From CAIVAT01 sp964473485 (GTDB taxonomy: Bacteria; Bacteroidota; Bacteroidia; Bacteroidales; FEN-979), in the NCBI GenBank assembly GCA_964473485.1, contig CAYYPH010000021.1, forward strand, positions 1-64,000: a stretch of DNA of 64,000 nt. Direction: 5' to 3'. Position 1 is the first letter of the stretch, and each line of letters opens with the position of its first letter. The notes under the pieces were generated by a model that had not been told where the DNA came from, did not search any database, and worked only from the letters and a program-made list of their open reading frames with translations. Both the position numbers and the translations under genes were made by a program. This document shows, one piece after another, positions 61,553-64,000 of this stretch.

Positions 61553-64000
61553 TCATGGTTTTATGAACCTGCTGGTAATAACCCTGAGTTTCTCCCTGGT
61601 GAACGGTTTGGTGATGTAATCGTCAAACACATTCCCGAAAATAGCAATCTCAGATTGAACGGCATGGGCAGTCTGGGCAACGATCGGAAGACCGGGAAAA
61701 TCTTCTTTGATCCGTTTGGCTGCCTCGTGTCCGTTTATGACCGGCATCTTTATATCCATCAGCACCAGGTCAACCTTCTCCCGATGGCAGAGATCAATGG
61801 CCTCCTGCCCGTTGGTTGCATGTAGAACGCTAACATCCATCTTGATCAGGAGGGTTTCTAGATACAGGAAATTATACTCCTCGTCCTCTGCCACCAGCAC
61901 AGTCCTTTTTTGGTCGGAAAAATTGTCCGCGACTCCGGTTACGGGAGTCGTTTTAACCTGCAATGATGGCTTGTAGGGCAGTGTGAAGAAAAAAACCGAA
62001 CCCCTGCCTTTTTCCGATTCAACCCAAATTTTTCCTCCCATCAGTTCTACGAATCCTTTGCAGATGGAAAGGCCAAGCCCGGTGCCTCCGAAAGTGCCCC
62101 GGATATGATCGTCGGCCTGGGTGAAACGGTCGAAGATGAGGACAAGTTTGCTTTGATCGATACCGATGCCGGTGTCCCTCACAAAAAACTCCAACCACGC
62201 CCCCTTTACCTGGCACCCCAGGTCGATACCGCCGTGCTCGGTAAATTTCAGTGCATTGGTTATGAGATTGCTGAGCACCTGGGCGAGTTTTGTCTTGTCA
62301 GCAGTTACATCCGCAACCTGCTCCGAAAGCTGGTTGTTCAAGGTAAAGCTCAGTCCTCTGGCCGCGGCCTGGTCTTTGAATCTGGCAACCTGGCTTAGCA
62401 GCAGTGCATTTACGTTGAAATCCTCGTTGAAAATCAGCTCCTGCTTTGTTTCAAGTGACGAAATGGTGAGGATGTCATTGATGATCGAGGTGAGCTGCCA
62501 TCCGCGGTCAATCACGATATTTGTATACGATTTTCTTTCCTCATTGGTAATACCAGCTTCCTGTAAAAGATCCGAAAAACCGATGATCCCGTTGAGCGGG
62601 GTGCGTACTTCATGCGAAAGGTTCTGAATAAATGCGGTCTTCAGCCTGTTGCTCTCCTCAGCCTTTTCCTTGGCAGCAATGAGATCCTGCAGCATCTGCT
62701 TTCGCATCTTTACATTCGACAGCGATTGTGCAAATATTTTCAGCAACTGCTGCTCAGTCTGCGAATAATTATGGTGATGTCTCACCGAATCGAATCCGAC
62801 AAAACCATTGCACCTGCCTTCATTCATCATCGGAACCGCAAGCACGCTTTTAATTCCCTGTGGCTCCAATATATCTCTCACAGCACCGTGAGGCAAAGCA
62901 TACACATCAGGAACATACATCGGGTCCCCCTTCTGATGCGCTTCAACCCAGTCCTGCATCATGTGCAGCGGAACCTTCTGGAGGTTGCCGATCTCGGGAC
63001 TGATGCCCACATCACACCACTCATTGATATTGTTACAGACCTGTTGCTCCCAGTCGTAATCAAAAGTGTATGCACGGTCGGCATTCACGAACATGGCCAT
63101 CTTGCGCAGTGCGTCATTCACCGATGCATCAACCTGTTCCAGCGGGATGTTGATAAAACCGGAAGATATCTCCATCAGCAATTCCCTTAAATGGGTTTGC
63201 CTTTTGAGTTCCCGCTCCAGTTGTTTTTTCTCCGTTATATCAATGACTGTGGATAAGGAACCGGTGAACACCCCGTTATCGTCCACAGTGGGACTCGCAT
63301 GAAACCATAGTGTTTTCTTTTCACCACTTTTTGTCTTTATCTCCAGTTCGTATTCTTCACTCAGTATGCTCCTCCTGTTCGCATCACGGTCGGTCATTTT
63401 TGCTATGTCTTCATCACTCAGCATCAACTCATAGCCCGACTTCCCGATAAGTTCATGCTCTTCATAACCGGTCATTTTACAGAACATGGGATTGACGTAA
63501 CTGATCATACCGGACTGGTCGCCGGCAACAAGCCCTTCCTGCATCTGCGTGATCAGTAGCCGATGTTTCCTTTCACTTGCCCTGATGGTCTCGGCCTGCA
63601 GCTTTAATCCGGTGATGTCCTCCTTCACTGCCAGGAAATGGATGATTTCGCCCCTCTCATTTTTTATGGGCGAAACACTGGCCGCCTCCCAGAATAACTC
63701 ACCGTTTTTTTTCCTGTTGTGAAATTCCCCTCTCCATTCATCTCCGGCCATAATGGTTTCCCACAGATCGCGGTAAAAGGCCCGATCATGCAAACCCGAT
63801 TTTAAGATTCTGGAATTTTTTCCAAGAGCCTCTTCCTGAGAATAACCCGTGACTTCTGTGAATTTTGGATTCACATATTCGATATCTCCGTGTGTATTGG
63901 TGATGATGACGCTGACCTGGCTTTGTTCCACTGCCTGTGAGAGTTTTCTGAGCTGGTTTTCGGTCTCTTTGGCTTTGGTGACATCCCGCGCAGAACCCAC
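61553..64000 (-). CDS. Hybrid sensor histidine kinase (PAS-PAS-GAF-HisKA-HATPase-REC), N-terminus outside window
   Basis: 815 residues in view; the frame is open to the window edge, and the first residues (VGSARDVTKAK) are the end of a PAC motif, so the gene continues upstream. Seen in order: PAS (about 15-130), PAS (about 140-260), GAF (about 275-430), HisKA with NLSHEVRTPLNGIIGF (about 460), HATPase with NLITNALKFTEHGG and GGTGLGLSICKGF, and a receiver with VLMDIKMPVINGHEA (phospho-acceptor Asp). No DNA-binding output, so it probably feeds a phosphorelay. The signal is unknown. Confidence 0.92.
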   Translation of the reverse strand: MGSARDVTKAKETENQLRKLSQAVEQSQVSVIITNTHGDIEYVNPKFTEVTGYSQEEALGKNSRILKSGLHDRAFYRDLWETIMAGDEWRGEFHNRKKNGELFWEAASVSPIKNERGEIIHFLAVKEDITGLKLQAETIRASERKHRLLITQMQEGLVAGDQSGMISYVNPMFCKMTGYEEHELIGKSGYELMLSDEDIAKMTDRDANRRSILSEEYELEIKTKSGEKKTLWFHASPTVDDNGVFTGSLSTVIDITEKKQLERELKRQTHLRELLMEISSGFINIPLEQVDASVNDALRKMAMFVNADRAYTFDYDWEQQVCNNINEWCDVGISPEIGNLQKVPLHMMQDWVEAHQKGDPMYVPDVYALPHGAVRDILEPQGIKSVLAVPMMNEGRCNGFVGFDSVRHHHNYSQTEQQLLKIFAQSLSNVKMRKQMLQDLIAAKEKAEESNRLKTAFIQNLSHEVRTPLNGIIGFSDLLQEAGITNEERKSYTNIVIDRGWQLTSIINDILTISSLETKQELIFNEDFNVNALLLSQVARFKDQAAARGLSFTLNNQLSEQVADVTADKTKLAQVLSNLITNALKFTEHGGIDLGCQVKGAWLEFFVRDTGIGIDQSKLVLIFDRFTQADDHIRGTFGGTGLGLSICKGFVELMGGKIWVESEKGRGSVFFFTLPYKPSLQVKTTPVTGVADNFSDQKRTVLVAEDEEYNFLYLETLLIKMDVSVLHATNGQEAIDLCHREKVDLVLMDIKMPVINGHEAAKRIKEDFPGLPIVAQTAHAVQSEIAIFGNVFDDYITKPFTREKLRVITSRFIKP

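Overview
ORGANISM. The window looks like a chromosome piece from an anaerobic or microaerobic member of the Bacteroidota, probably Bacteroidales-like and probably a draft or metagenome assembly because it holds a gap of exactly 100 N. Signs: C-terminal type IX secretion (T9SS) sorting domains, BACON domains, DUF3078 and LruC proteins, AbiE, an SSB-like mobile-element protein ending in IPF, promoters of the form TTTG-N19/20-TAnnTTTG, and weak ribosome binding sites. LAYOUT. 1-3021: 5' part of a large secreted Ig-like repeat protein. About 3.3-14.7 kb: a mobile island with all genes on the minus strand: an antirestriction/leading-region-like block (ArdC, RadC, an SSB-like protein, small proteins), the AbiEi/AbiEii toxin-antitoxin pair, a hairpin-rich intergenic block, an excisionase-like HTH/VapE helicase/Toprim primase operon, and a tyrosine recombinase next to an 18-base tRNA 3'-end remnant. 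No relaxase or secretion genes are visible. 14.8-24.2 kb: membrane, TPR and porin-like chromosomal genes. 24.2-39.2 kb: an alpha-glucan locus with three GH13 amylases/neopullulanases, MalQ, a branching enzyme, two SLC45-like sugar MFS transporters and a T9SS-exported protein, without SusC/SusD. 39.3-64 kb: housekeeping and envelope genes (two hybrid histidine kinases, MscL, ParC, a flavo-diiron protein, a CPA1 antiporter, ZupT, a SET-domain protein and others) and tRNA-Arg(TCT). TWO UNUSUAL SYSTEMS. (1) In the island, four full and one half copy of a 146-174 bp imperfect inverted repeat stand 25-55 bases upstream of minus-strand genes. Each full copy has a central hairpin whose stems change in a compensatory way. 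Each has a -7 box (TAnnTTTG or one base off) on the distal arm, which in duplex DNA points away from the gene. If the plus strand were single-stranded and folded, that arm would become the non-template strand of a promoter aimed at the gene. This is the logic of the Frpo single-strand promoters of plasmid F, here apparently as a repeated family in front of ArdC-, RadC- and small-protein genes. (2) Outside the island, many intergenic spaces carry arrays of degenerate 7-base units (plus 4/8- and 13-base units) in a modular order. They resemble cyanobacterial heptanucleotide STRR sequences, run into the ends of coding sequences, and appear to have truncated one gene.
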